64,000 bases of DNA. Source: Rhabdornis inornatus (taxonomy: Eukaryota; Chordata; Aves; Passeriformes; Rhabdornithidae). Position 1 is the first letter of the stretch. Every line of letters starts with the position of its first letter. Under the pieces are notes generated by a model. It was not told the DNA's origin and made no database searches. It saw only the letters and a list, made by a program, of their open reading frames with translations. This document shows positions 51,401 to 63,762 of this stretch, piece after piece. The translations under genes were made by a program, and so were the position numbers. The stretch is taken from the NCBI GenBank assembly GCA_013397075.1, contig VWZS01000167.1, forward strand, positions 63,194 through 127,193. The letters run 5' to 3'.

Positions 51401-52719
51401 GGTTTTTCAGATCACATTTCATGTTTCTTGAGGTTTCAAAGCTAGACAGGCATTTTTACATACCCTGCAATTTCTTGTGATTTTTTGGTCCTCTGATCCT
51501 CTCCTTCTCCCATCTTTGTGCAAATCTGTGTTGGAAATAAAGTATAATACTGGTGAATTAGAACACAATAATTCCATGTGCCTAGATAAAGTGTTATGTA
51601 AATAACTTCTCCTCTGCCCCTCAGGCAGATATTTTATATCTTGCATTGACTGAAATTCTCGGAATAAGTCCTGACATCACATATCGTTCATCTTCATCAA
51701 GGTTTCCCTGCTGTAGACTGCTGTCTTCAAACAACTGCTTTCCAGTCTCAGGCATGGGTTCTGCTTGAGTTTCTGCTAGGTAGTAGTGACATCCTACCTC
51801 TGCTGCCTTGCTCCTGCAAAGAACCACGTCTTCAGGAAGACAAGCAAAGAGTAGAATCACTGTAGATTACCTGAAAGAAGCAAGATCTAGAATAAACACT
51901 TTTTTTAGATTTAGATTTAGAATAAACACAAAAAATCATTTTTGTGCATGATTTACATTCTTACCGAAAGCATCTGTCTAAAATTCATTATTGGATAGAA
52001 ATATCCTATCAGTATGTAGAAGGCTGTGTGTCTAGTTGGTATTGCACATTACAGTTTATACATTCACTAAGATTACATACATAAGTATGGAGGCAAATCT
52101 GTACATAAGACATAACAATTTAAAACTGAAAACATCTAATTGGCTGGTGATGGCTAGGCCAAATTCGTGATCACATCAGGGTTTTCCAGTTAATTACTGC
52201 TTAATGTCATGTGATTTATTGCATAAGGAGTGAACAAAAGACTAAACAGGGTACTTAGCATGAGCCAAACTGTATTGTCTTGTTTTATATTCTTCCAGTG
52301 TGACTTCAGGCAACCTAATCAAATCTTCCATACCTCTGTATAGTCTCTAAAATGTGCATAAGCAGTCTGTACATAAGATGTAGTTTCTTCCTGTTTGTAA
52401 AGCACTTGAGATTTCCTGGAGGGAAAGCTCTCTGTAAATGTGAATGGAAGGGCAGAACTGCAGTTGTGCTGTTTTGAACCCATATGCACAGTTTTCTGGT
52501 TTAAAAGTGTCTTTGTTGATCATGCTGTGGAGCAATATAGAGAACGCTGTCTAAATTCACAAGTGACTTTAACTTCAGAGCATCTAACATCATGTATCTT
52601 CCTTTCCTTGTAATTAAAGAACAAAATGGTCTCCACATACTAGTGACTCATTCAAATAAATGAAACATGCTCTGATTTCTGAAGTTGTGTTCTAATTTCA
52701 CACATTCAATTTCTTCCAG
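48461..52719 (+). other. PCSK5 intron before the catalytic-serine exon
   Basis: AT-rich. A perfect tandem pair of a 14-bp unit lies at 49557-49584 (AGAGCAAGTTGCTT twice). A minus-strand open frame at 51621-51860 is protein-like (separate entry). No other feature recognised. Confidence 0.6.
51621..51860 (-). other. Unrecognised minus-strand open frame, 79 codons
   Basis: The translation looks like ordinary soluble protein, for example LCRSKAAEVGCHYYLAETQA followed by EPMPETGKQLFEDSSLQQGN and LDEDERYVMSGLIPRI, and ends in a TGA. An acceptor-like 'ctttcag' lies just upstream on the same strand. I recognise no family. It may be a fossil terminal exon or chance. Confidence 0.2.
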
Positions 52720-52820
52720 ATTACTACGGACCTGAGGCAGCGTTGCACAGACAGCCATACTGGAACCTCAGCCTCTGCACCTATGGCTGCAGGCATCATT
52801 GCCCTGGCACTGGAAGCAAA
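52720..52820 (+). CDS. PCSK5: PCSK5 exon with the catalytic serine (partial CDS)
   Basis: This 101-bp exon starts in phase 0 and ends after two bases of an Asn codon. It encodes ITTDLRQRCTDSHTGTSASA followed by PMAAGIIALALEA-N. The motif H-T-G-T-S-A-S-A-P is the subtilase active-site signature, and the nucleophile Ser is the codon at 52768-52770. The acceptor is tttcttccag|ATT and the donor is GCAAA|gtaaga. The residue two before the T of HTGTS is Ser (AGC, 52753-52755). My recollection is that mammalian PCSK5 has Asn here, making an N-H-T glycosylation site, so this bird may lack that site. There is no frameshift or stop. Confidence 0.95.
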
Positions 52821-55800
52821 GTAAGATCTGAGATATATTCTGAAACAAAAACTAAGCATACAGGAAGATATTTCTCATTCATCCAGCACCTTTATGAAGA
52901 CATCACACAGTGCTTTGGAACCTTTCTTATTATAATACACGGTAACCTCCTGAGGGCAGGAAAGATCTCTATGCTTACTTCACATGAGGGAAAGCTGACA
53001 CTTTGGAGATGCTGACAGAGTACTCAGTGTCAGAAGTAACATGAAACAATGTTGAACACAGGTGGTTTCCATTAAATGATTTGTAGCATCTTCACAACAC
53101 CTTACAGTTCACTCAGAAGGTTGCCTGGATCTGCTGTGTCCTGCAGGGTGCTGTAGGTCACCTTCTTCATTCACCAGGCTCCTCTTAGCAATGTCTGTTC
53201 TTGAACACTGAAAGAGGTTTTGGGAAGTGTTAGGTTAACTTGAACATAAGTTAATGTAGTATGATAAATAAAATCTCAAATTCTGCATGCTGACATAAGT
53301 CTATTTTTTAACATGGGTCGAGTTCCTCAGCTCTAAAAGCCATGAATAATGTAGCTCCATAGTCCTTGTACCTTTAGCCCAAAAGATTTCCTGTCTTACA
53401 AGCATTTTCTCAACTCCATGATTTTCTTCTTTATGCCTAATATGTATGTCTAATGTGCTTCATGGAGCAGCAGAAATGTGGGAGATGTTCAGGTAAATCT
53501 GTATTTCAGAACCTTTTGCATTGCTTTGTACTCTGTTGGATAATACCTACAGGTTTAAGATTAAATGCTTCACCCCAAATCCTACTCAATGTTTTTAAGT
53601 TCTAGGAGATTGAGTCTATTAAATTCTAAAGAATACTAATTCCCTGTTGGGTAGGCAATTTTCTTTGAAGGAAGTAAGAAATTTGCACACAACAGTAGTT
53701 TCAAATTGCATTTGTTCATAACACTAAAATTATGTTTCCATCTTTCATGTTTGCTTTTTTTGAAGACACTTTGACCCAATATTCAGCACAGAATACTTTT
53801 GGCTGTTGAGTTATAAGCATAAGAGTTTAAAATTGAAGACCTGACATAATCTTGAGTAGTGCAGCACTTGTGTCATTATAATTGTGTTTTCTTTATGCAG
53901 TTATCAGAAACAAAGGTATTTTTTAAAGTTAATATAATGTTATTGTGGTGGCTTTTAAACTTTTAAATCTCCTCTTAACCTCAGTTTTAAAATGCTTAGG
54001 TTCATTCCAAACAATCTGCAAATGCAGATAAGATTCAGTGTGTGTACATTTCAGCTAGCTGTAAGTTTTTCTCACTATTCTCAGTTAATGAACTGAAATT
54101 GGTAATTGATTATTTTTGTTTTGTTGTAGTTGCAAGTTTTAGAAATGTTGTATCTTACAAGACCGACAACAAAGCTATTTCTGATTGTGACATCTTAAAA
54201 CACACTGAGAAGCTTACCCTTTTTTCTCTGTGACCTTCAGTGACTCTACCAGTGGGAAATTAGTGCATATGGACTGGCATTTTTTTTCAAAACTAATAGT
54301 TGCTATAATAGACATGAAGACAAGACTGTGTTAAAGCTTTTATATGTGGTGATGGAGACAAAATGTGCTAGTGACTAAATACCCTAGCAAATAACTCTTT
54401 ATTTGTAGTACTCTGTTGCATGGTGCTAAAAAGAGTTTCAGTGTGAAAATGTGTTGATTTTGCCTCCTTTTAGATCCTGTTCCATTTCATTAAATGGAAG
54501 GTTCTGTTTCTAGATCTTAGCCTGTGTATTTGAGTAGATACAAATCAGTTATATTAATAATATCATAAATTTATTTGTATTCCATTCATTAACTTTTCTT
54601 TCTTATGTGTACTTAAAATCTGCCACTGCTGCTGACCACAGCCACTAAATAAAACAGAAAAAAAAAAAAAAAGAAGTTAAAAAGAGAGAATCTGGGGAGG
54701 AAAATAGTACTTATGCTGTGGGCTTCCCATGCTGGTTTTCTTTACCAGTTTGGAGAAATCTTTGGTGTTGTGACATTACAGATTATGAAGTAAAGCCTTT
54801 AGTATTATAGGGAGATCATATTGTGATCTATTAAATTTTAATGTCTAGGGTTTGCTTGTGTGGGATCTGTTTAGTTTATTTTATGCTGTTTGTGACTTTC
54901 TAATTTATGTGATTATGTATTTTTCACCTGTGATGCCTGCCAATTTAGGTCACCCCAAGTAAATGTTAGGAATTAAAGTACGCAAAAAGAAGTTTTGAAG
55001 CCATTGAAGTATTTTCTGCAATACTTTTTAAATGGGATATAAAGGGCACATGATACTGTGGCTTAGTATAGCTGCTTACTGGAACTATTTTGATTCAGAG
55101 TTTCCATTTTCATAAATTCATCCTTAAATTCCCTATTAGTACCTCTGCTAATGGCAGTGTTGATGTGAGATTTTTTAAAAAGACAAGTCGGAAAAGGGTT
55201 TTGCAAGGTTAGTTACATTCTTTGTACAGCAAGCTGCTTAAAAATTAGAGCATTTAGTCCTGAACACGTCTTGACTATGTTTGTAATAATGTATAGTTTC
55301 ATTCCAGCTGTGCTGGAAAGCAAAACAATTTATACCATGGAAGGGTTTTGATTCTGTGGAAGTCAGTTTTCCCCAGTAGCCAAGTCCTATTCCTGGGAGA
55401 CATCATGAGTTGAACAGAGCACTGATATGGCCAGGGCGTAAGTTAGAACAGCCAACAGGTTGTTTTAACTCACACATGAAGGTACATTTAACCAAACCAA
55501 ACCAAACAAAACAAAACAACAACAACAACAACAAAAGGCAAGACAGATTTGCATCGCAACCTTGCACTTTCTTTGACAAGCCACATATGGTAGGATTGGG
55601 AAATAAGTAGATGGAGGATCTCTTACCTGCCTACTGATTTGATCTCGCCACTTAGCCATTTCTTCCAACAGGGATCTGCTTCTGAAATCCTGGTAACAAA
55701 TTGTTTGAGGATGTTGTTACGCATAATGTGAACACATTTGTATTATTTTTGATCTAGTATTTGAGTATCAAAGTGGCATGTTTTCCCTCAGGAATTAAAG

Positions 55801-56504
55801 AATTGTAACTGAGTTTCAGAGTGCTTGTTTAGAATTCCTGAAGGTGCAATGCGGGGTTGTAAATACGCAACAACTATCAGACAAAGACGTCTCTTAATTT
55901 TCATGTCCTGCAGTTTCCTTGTGGTATTTAGGTAGTAAATTGCTTTCCAGTTGTACCCAGTGGAATGTTTCCCAGTATATCTAGTAGCTTGATCAGGTCC
56001 TGAATAAATGCTTGCTTGCATGTTGCACTTAGTCATTACATAATGTCAAATTTTTCTAATTGTAAAGAGAAAATAAGTAGAATCAATTTAGTGCACAGAG
56101 ACAGCAATTTTCTTACTAAAAATATTTTCATTGCATAGTACCATCAACTGTTGCTAGCAGAAATACTTTTTCTCATTGATAAAAAGCTTGGATTTGAGCA
56201 AATCAGAGTCAGGAGAGACAATGGTCCTGCATTTGTTTCAGAGACCATTGTGCCATGTTCCTTTGAAGAAGCCAAATTCAAATAAAAACGCTTATGTTAA
56301 TTACAGAAGAATACATTATACATCCCCAATTGAAGTGTGTGTTCCTGTCTGTAAGCCAATGCATATTTTCCAGCACGTGGTGTATAAACTAGTTTCATTA
56401 GGAAGAAATAGCAACTGAAATTGAAGTATTAGCCTGCTACCTTTATACTCAGTGGTATAGCCTTGGAGAGTCTGTTTTCTTCCGTGATTCTCTTCACTTG
56501 AATG
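52821..56504 (+). other. PCSK5 intron after the catalytic-serine exon
   Basis: The intron opens with gtaaga. It contains an A run at about 54657-54672 and a C/A low-complexity tract at 55493-55536. No exon or RNA gene recognised. Confidence 0.6.
55493..55536 (+). repeat. (CAAAC)n/(CAA)n simple repeat
   Basis: The tract grades from ACCAA units through ACAAA units to several CAA units. It is complementary in kind to the T/G tract at 104-204. Confidence 0.85.
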
Positions 56505-56880
56505 ATACGGAATCTTAGAATTACTTCATTTGGAAGGAACACTGAGGATCATCTCATTCCAACCCCTCACCATCGGCAGAAATGCTTTTCACTAGACCAG
56601 GTTGCTCAGACCCCCATCCACCCTGGCCTTGGAACAATTCCAAGGGTTGGGGCACCCTCAACTTCTTTAGTCACCCTGTGCCAGTGCTTTACCACTCTGC
56701 CAGCAAAGATCTAATCTAAACCCACTCTGAAAGAAAGTAGCTTTTCCTCGAAGGAGAGATGCTTCATCCCTCTAATACTTTTTGTGGTCCTCCTCTGGAC
56801 TTGCTCCAACAGGTCAATGTTATTCCTGCATTTTTTTTTACCTGAAACCAAGGCTAGAACAAGGTAGTGCTGGGAGGAGA
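56505..56880 (-). mobile_element. CR1 LINE 3' fragment with internal deletion
   Basis: Reverse complement of a CR1 3' end: 'ggatcatctcattccaaccc', 'actagaccaggttgctcaga', 'ccaccctggccttggaacaa' and 'gtgccagtgctttaccactc' follow in the usual order. After about 56730 the match jumps to the block 'ggtcctcctctggacttgct', skipping material normally found between, so it has an internal deletion. It is 5' truncated. Confidence 0.9.
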
Positions 56881-58606
56881 ACTGAAGAATTTTAGTGAAT
56901 TCTGATACTAGTGACAGAAAAGTGACAGTGTACCACATTCCTCCAAAAGACAAAGTGTAATCAGTGAGGTTAGAGGAATATGGAGTTCATATTTTAAGGG
57001 GTCAACAGTGTCAGAGGTATATACTTTGGACTTCTGGCAATTGAACAGTTTTTGCATACTTCCCAGACTAATTGATTTTCTCACAGAAAGAAGAGCAATG
57101 CTCTGTCTAGCAAGGTACAATTTTGGATACAGGAAATATATTTCAGTGTTACCAAAGTTAAGAGGGCTTTGTCATAAATATAGTAAGAGGTTAAAAGTGA
57201 CGAGACAGCTGAGGTGAATTGAGGAAGTGCTGCCAAGTAACCTCTATAGTTAGACTTCGAGTGCAGGAGGAGAGGTTATCATTTAAGTACATCAGCTTTG
57301 GCTAGGTCTTTGTTCCACTGATTGACTGCCTGTTATAGAATGCAATGCTAGAGTGTGTGAGTTAAAAATCTCCTTCTGAATCTTTGCACTTTTTGAGTGG
57401 TTTGCTCTTAATATTGAAGTATTTGAAAAACATATCTACATAATGCATATATATAAGCATTAATAAGTGCTTACCTTAGAACCTTTCTTTTGAGATTTAA
57501 CCACCTATGCCACTTACAGAATTTCAATTATTATATTGACATTGATTTGGGGGTACTTTGGTTCTTGTTCGTGTTTTCAGTTACGTATAAATTTGCCAAA
57601 GAATAACCATTCAGGCTGAAATTTTCCATTTAACTTGCATTTAAAAGGTTTTGAGAAAATTCCATTCAGACATTTCTTAAACAAGGTTAAAAATAAATAA
57701 TGTTTGATTGTGATGATTTTTAACTTCTTCATTGAGTTTTTCTGTGTCTGTGCTTTGGAGTAACAGCTAGAAATAAAACTAGTGGATAGCTGTTGTTCTG
57801 GTGCCAGGACAATGCCTTTAACTTGTATAAGCTTTTCAGAAATCTCAGTTGGCATTCTCTCAGTTGAGACTTTTAAGAGTTTAGCAGCTCTATCCCCTGT
57901 AGTTTCTTGGCTGTCCAAGTGTTTTCCTGCATCAGCTTTTAGAGGCTAGTCTCTGAAGTTACTCTTGAGATGCTTCTGGCTGTTCACTTTGAGAGCAAGG
58001 ATCTCAGCTGCTTTTTCCTGTCAGTTCCTTGTGGGAGTAAAATGAGGAAGGTGGAAGAGGAGCAGTTTCACTGAATTGCAGTGTCCCTGCAATTCAGTCT
58101 TTTGAAATGTGAAAGACAGGTCAAATCAATAGCCTGGATACCATGCTAACCATAGCTTCCTTTATTTACTTAAGACAATGTAAGCTTTCCGATCTTCACA
58201 GTCAAGCTGGTTCTAAGAGTAGCAACTAACCTAAGGTTTTGTTGCTGTTCCTTCCATGCTGTTATTAAGCAGACTGTGAGCATTGTCTTTTGGACCATCT
58301 CATTTTATTGTTCCTTTGGAGATGACACAATAAGGATGTAATTCAGATGCCTTTCTCTCAGGGGTTTTCTCCTCCCAATTTCATCATTATCAGCCTGCAG
58401 TTAGGCCATTGTTTGTTTAACTTTTGGCACTTAGGATATTTTTATCTCTGTGTACACGGCAAATTCGACACAGGGACACCCGACCGCTGTTGCTGGTGGA
58501 TGTATAGCTGCCTACCCTGCTATTCATCTAAAGGAATACATCATGTCGTATCACAACTTGTCTGGATTTTATCCTAAAAGCCAATATAAAGATAATGCAA
58601 AAGAGA
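56881..58606 (+). other. PCSK5 intron between two CR1 tails
   Basis: AT-rich intron. It contains a small perfect hairpin at 58070-58098. No exon recognised. Confidence 0.6.
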
Positions 58607-58824
58607 GATTTTTTTTTCTTCCTTTTACTATAAAAGTGGTAAAACATTGAAACAGATTGCCACAGAGGTGGTAGGTGCTCCATGCCTGGAAACATTCAAG
58701 GTTAGTTCAGACAGGGTTCTGAGTAACCTGATCTAGTTGAACATGTCTCTGCTGATTGCTGGGTGCTTGGGCTAAATGACCTTTAAAGGTCCCTTCCAGC
58801 CCAAACCATTGTGTGATTCTGTGG
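58607..58824 (+). mobile_element. CR1 LINE 3' tail fragment
   Basis: Plus-strand CR1 3' end: 'aacagattgccacagaggtg', 'tgcctggaaacattcaaggt', 'gctaaatgacctttaaaggt', 'cccttccagcccaaaccatt', and the tail 'gtgtgattctgtgg'. About 215 bp, strongly 5' truncated. Confidence 0.93.
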
Positions 58825-60319
58825 CTGTAGATTTGCTGGCAGAGCCTTCCAATACTGCCTCATGAGGAGGTCAGGATGCATTGCAGAAACTGTGGAGGTG
58901 CCGCATAAATATAAACTGAATATTGTAAAGTAGAGCTAGAAATTGATTTAAATGATGTTGTGCAGGCAAACGCTATGTTGTTTAAAAGGCTATAGCATGT
59001 TACATGACATGTGGAAATATATCCTATTTCACAAATCCTTAATGTGCCTTGTATTCCATGCCTTTTTTTTTCAGTAATTTTTACCAGCCCAACTGGATAA
59101 CAATTACTGTCATTCTAGTCCAGCAGCCTAGTGTGAGAAACTGCACCATAAAAAGCACCTATAGGCACAGTAATGTTTTTAAAAATTGCTCAGTGAGAGA
59201 AGGCATCCGCTCTCATTAAATACAACAGAATATTTAAGTATGTTAAGAATCTGGTTTAAAAATCAAGGTTTCCCTGGTTTTCAATGGCTGCATAGTCCTG
59301 GGCAGTATAGGCAGCCAGTTCTGGGTCTTATAAACTTCTTTCTGATCTGTCTTCAGCTGAGGGGAGCTGTGACAGTGTGTGCAATAGGGACAGATAATGA
59401 TGCTCTGGGAATGGTACTTAGTGCCTGGTGTTCTGCATCACGATACTTTTTTCCTCTTCATTGTTTAGTGCCTCAGTTTATCATTCCTTCTACTACATTG
59501 CATTTTTAATGAGAATACTATTCTTCTTCTTGCAGGTAATAGAAAAACTGAAAAATTGGAAGGAGAAAGAAAAAATAGTTGAATGATGGCACCTTTAGAT
59601 CATCTTCTAAGAAAATTAATTCTCCTTGTTGTAGATGTAGAAGAAAGAGGAAAACTGCAATCCCTGAAGACTTACCCTAGTCCTAGAAGATAAATATGTA
59701 TTAATGTTACAGTCAGGATAGAAATGGCATTAGGAGTCCTTTAAAGAAATACACATCTGTGCAATCAGGTCCTTGCTTTGCAGCTCACCAACAATCCAAT
59801 TCCTTGGAATTCTTGCAAAATACTCACAGACTCTCGGTGAATTCCAGGACCAGGGTACTAGACAAATTGATAACAACAGAGGCGCCTGCAATAGCTTCAA
59901 TAGGAACTGAAAGTCTAGAGGAATCTCCAGTTTGAGCTAGCAGTTAGTAAGATTCAGTAGAGCTTTTCAGCAAGCCAAAAGTTTGATTTCTTCTCCTTTG
60001 CATTTACTAAGATACAGTAGTTGGTGGTCATAAAAATTGTCTCTGTGTGAAATGTACTCATTCATCTTTCCTTCAGTTTCATATAACAGAATATTATCAT
60101 CTGTTGTTACAGTCTGCTTATAGCAAACCACCCAGTATAAATAATTTCATATAGGTTTTCTGTAAAATTGGAACATGTTATTTTGAATGGAGCACAGGAA
60201 AGTAGAGAAGATAAATGAAAGTTGTTTTGCTTTGGATACTTTTCAGCTTATATGAACTTGTATCCCTACATCCTGGTAAAATGTCTGATCTGTGGCTTTG
60301 TCTTTCCCCTGTTTCATAG
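58825..60319 (+). other. PCSK5 intron before the exon at 60320
   Basis: Intronic sequence ending in a T/C-rich acceptor. No other feature recognised. Confidence 0.65.
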
Positions 60320-60423
60320 TCCATTTCTGACCTGGAGAGACGTACAGCACATTATTGTCAGAACTTCACGTGCAGGACATCTGAATGCTAATGACTGGAA
60401 AACCAATGCAGCTGGTTATAAGG
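60320..60423 (+). CDS. PCSK5: PCSK5 exon, end of catalytic domain (partial CDS)
   Basis: This 104-bp exon starts with the T that completes the Asn codon split after 52820. It reads PFLTWRDVQHIIVRTSRAGH then LNANDWKTNAAGYK. The L-T-W-R-D-V-Q-H segment follows the active-site serine helix in furin-family proteases, and the K-T-N-A-A-G stretch lies near the end of the catalytic domain before the P-domain. The acceptor is cccctgtttcatag|T. The donor is taken as AAGG|gtgaga, so the last G begins the next codon (Val in the mammalian protein). The following exon, expected to start with SHLYGFGLMDAE-like sequence, was not found before the window end. Confidence 0.94.
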
Positions 60424-63400
60424 GTGAGAGCTTTCTCTCTTCTTTGCTATCACAAGCAACCTATTATTTAATATTTTTGTTTGACACTATGCTGTGCATA
60501 GTTTTGAGACCTTTCAGCCTCAATCTGAAGGGGCCTATCCTCTCTTATACAAGGAAAACCTTTTAGAATGACTAATGCACAAAACTGTTGACTACAAAAT
60601 GCATTGGTCTGGTCTTAGTCCCTTTCAGTCCCATATCATGCACTGCTGCCAGAAAACTAAGTAAATTAGTGGTGTTTAATTTTTCTTTTTATACCTGGTA
60701 TTCTGATAAAGTAGTGTAGACTTGAAGATACAGCAATTCTGAATTCCAGCCATGTTCTCACTCAGAATTATTGGCAGTTCCAATTTAAAATGATGAAACA
60801 GTATTATCAAATTTCATTTTTATAGGATAAACCCTATATTATTTATATGTAAGAACTCTGTCAGATTTTGGATAAAATTGAATTTTGAGCTGTCATGACT
60901 TTTCATGGGACAGGTAATCATGTAGTAGTTTTCTAAAATTTTGTACTGTCTTGTAAATTTGATAAAAGCTACATCTTAAAAACATGTTTTCACTTCTAGG
61001 ATATATATTTTCAGAGTGGGTTAAAATGGAACCTTGGATCTGTACATTTTATTTCAGCAGTTTGTCTTCTGATTCCCATTCACTATATTCTTACTATTTT
61101 CAATTAGTATTGCATCCTAAGTGAAACCCTGGAATGTTTCACTTTAAAAATTAAGCCTATATTTAATCTATTTTGGATCAAGGCACTGCTACCGTAGATA
61201 ATCTTTAATATGTTTTAATATGTAATTCTGACCTGTGACATTTTTGCTGCAATGGCACAGAAACAAAAAAAAAACAAACCAAAAACAAAAAACTTTTTAT
61301 TTTTGGATCCAAAGCAGTCTCTAACTACAGAAAATGTGTTTAGAAATAGATATTTGATCAGAACCTCCTAATAATGTGAAGGTTCTGATGTTCAAGGGCC
61401 TGGTTTTATCCCATTTACAAATGCATGCCCACACACAAAACACATTAATAGATACTTCCTTAATTGCAATAACATTACAGTGTTTGTTATTGTGAAACAT
61501 CTCCCAGGATTTCAAAGTTTTATCAGGAGATTGTGACTCTATTATCAGTTTATTGAAGCTATATGAAGGTCAAAGAACACTTTTTCAAGTAACATAAAGC
61601 ACAGGGGTTTTTTTCATATCTTACTTTCAAAATTCTATAATTCTTATGTTTTTCCACTTGTTGCCCAAGAGAGGAAAAGACCCTGTGAGTCATTTCACAG
61701 CAGCTGTCACTCATTATCAAAAGACAGGTCTCACAGCAGCAGCAGCAGCATTGGCAGCAAGGCTTGCACTGTTGAATCACTGCTTATTCTGTATCCTTGG
61801 AATAATTTTTCTATGCATTGTAACATATATATAGTAAAGAAAAGGGGTGAAAAAAGGTTTTGTCTCCACTCACTTCACTCATGGAAAGTCACAAACACAG
61901 ATAAGCTCAACTTGGTACCTTGGATTCAGGAAAAACAACTTGAACTGTCTGAACTCTGCTGTAGACATTATGGTGAAATTGAAAAAAAGTAAGATGAGCT
62001 AAATGCCTTGACCTCTGCACAGCTCAGGAAGCAACCTTAACCCAAATAAAAGCATTAGTTTTAGCTAAATTATTTTGGCAACTTATGCTGAGCACATGGT
62101 TCCAATAAAAATACATCTCTCTTTAAACTCCTGTTGGTTTTGGAAGAAGGAGAAGCAAAAGATTTCATTTAAATCACAACATCCGAACCTGAATTCAAAA
62201 GGGGATTTGCACACCACTGCTGGCAAGACTGAAAGAGGTTTTTTTGTTGCACGTGGCAATATTTGGTGTAATATTACACTACTATCTTTCGCTATTGCCT
62301 AGAGTTACAATTAAAGTAGGGTTTTTCGTAGATGAACTACTCTGATCAGACTGAGTTCCTCAAGGAATTGTATCATAATTTTGTTGAAATCAAATAAAGG
62401 TGCTTGTTTCTTCCACAGCATGTTCTTGAGAGGGGGTGGAAGACTTTTTTTTCATTATCTAAAGCAGACAGTCACAAGAAACAATGTACCTTTCTTTAGT
62501 GCATATTAGTGGAGAAGGAGGAAAACAAGAAGAAAGAGAAAGACAGGTTGGCTGCTTTAGAAATAAGAACTGAAAGGGTGAAAAACAGCAGAAACCTGAA
62601 AAAACCTTTCACTCAACAAAGGGTCGGCAAGAGCTGGTAGTTGAAAGTGGGTCAGCATGCCATTTCAGAGGGCTGTTTTGCTGGTCTGCATGGCAACCCT
62701 TTCCCTTGCCATAGTCCCTGGCAGTGTTTTGCCATTGCAGAACACACAGAAAGGGCTCACAGATGTCATTACTGGTTTCAAGATCTCCTTTTTTTACTGT
62801 CTTACATTTATACAAAGAAGGATTAATTAATGAAAAACACTTAAGCAAGCTAGTGATTTGCTAAAGCGGTGCTTGTTATTTGTTTAATTTTCTGGCAAGT
62901 AAACAGTGCTCATTAAATTCATGTCAATAGAATTAACTCAGGAATGAGCAAGAATTTTTACTTGGTAGGGGGTTTTTTAATTGTTTTGTTGTCAGGCAGC
63001 ATACATCTTTTCTCAGGAACTTGTTATTTTGTAGTCTAAAAGTAAAGATTTGAATACTCAGGATGTTCTCTGGCTAGTTGTACTTATAATTTGTCAGTAG
63101 AGGGTTTTTTAATAATTAAAGCAGTTAATTAGCTGATTTTATGGAAAAATACTTGAGAGGATCTTTTTTTGTGAAGATATCAAAACTGTTGATCTGTTTC
63201 TGCTATGGCAGATTGGATGCAAATCCTTGTTCTGTCAGCTGTTTAGTCAACAACAGAGCATGCAAGTGCTTTCATAAAAAAGAAACTCCATTAATGCTGA
63301 CTTGTCTCTGAGTTGAAAGGTAGAGAATGAAACACTGCAGTTTTAAGAACAATGATCAAATCATATAAACAGTTCTTTGTCTGTAAGTGAAGCTCCACAT

Positions 63401-63592
63401 ACTGTAATACTGTCTCTGGAGAAAGACACCATTCATAGGGAGGAATACTACTAATTTGCAGGGAAATTGTTAGAGAACGTACTTCACTCTTCCTGGTTCT
63501 AAAGGACAGACAGTAACACTTCAGTACACTAAAATAATTGCTACTGAAAGATAAGATAAAATTAAATCAAAATCCTATACAGTTTTTTTCAG
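60424..63592 (+). other. PCSK5 intron after the last exon in the window
   Basis: The intron opens with gtgaga. It contains an A-rich C-interrupted run at about 61262-61292 and a short (CAG)n at about 61735-61750. I did not find the next PCSK5 exon here. Confidence 0.6.
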
Positions 63593-63762
63593 TTTTAGGC
63601 CATCCTAGGCCTAGAGGAGATACTCTTCCTAGAGAAACCAAGTTGCCTCCATTGCCAAGGAGTAGTAACAGAGTTATGTCACATCCCTTTAGGTTAGCCA
63701 AAGTATCTGCTGCTTCCATTGAAGAGCAACCACTGGAAAGGATTAGTCACTTCATATTTTAG
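63593..63762 (+). other. Candidate alternative terminal exon (unproven)
   Basis: After a pyrimidine tract and the acceptor-like site tttttttcag (alternative acceptor six bases later, ttttag), one frame stays open to a TAG at 63760-63762. It encodes a basic, Pro-rich peptide including PRPRGDTLPRETKLPPLPRS then SNRVMSHPFRLAKVSAASIE and a tail ending SHFIF. An AATAAA-type poly(A) signal follows at about 63797. I recognise no family. It could be an intronic polyadenylation exon that would yield a convertase cut off before its P-domain, a fossil coding fragment, or chance. Confidence 0.25.

Larger units (their letters stand above)
17789..60423 (+). other. PCSK5: PCSK5 gene, internal part (five catalytic-domain exons with introns)
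   Basis: This is the central part of a proprotein convertase gene. PCSK5 is a calcium-dependent serine endoprotease of the secretory pathway that cleaves precursors after paired or multiple basic residues. The five exons total 680 bp, about 226 residues of catalytic domain, and all reading phases connect without a stop. PCSK5 is preferred over PCSK6 and furin because of residue choices such as NNSHCTVGIAFNAKIGG, SLNPQHIHIYSASWG, STAESGKKPWYLEE and RTSRAGHLNANDWKTNAAG; by recollection PCSK6 and furin differ at several of these sites. The Asp of the catalytic triad must lie on an exon before the window and the P-domain exons after it. I found no exon for either in the window. The assignment rests on remembered family sequence, not on a search. 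Confidence 0.93.

Noticed and set aside
58450..58570. A frame reading GHPTAVAGGCIAAYPAIH that faintly recalls the GTSASAPMAAGIIALALEA block of the catalytic-serine exon, as if a decayed duplicate exon
   Set aside because: The similarity is only in small residues, the key T-S-A-S-A-P order is absent, there are no convincing splice sites, and the true exon is intact at 52720-52820.
61646..61834. Short (CAG)n at about 61735-61750 as a coding poly-Ala or poly-Gln tract
   Set aside because: Only a handful of units in an intron with no exon signals.
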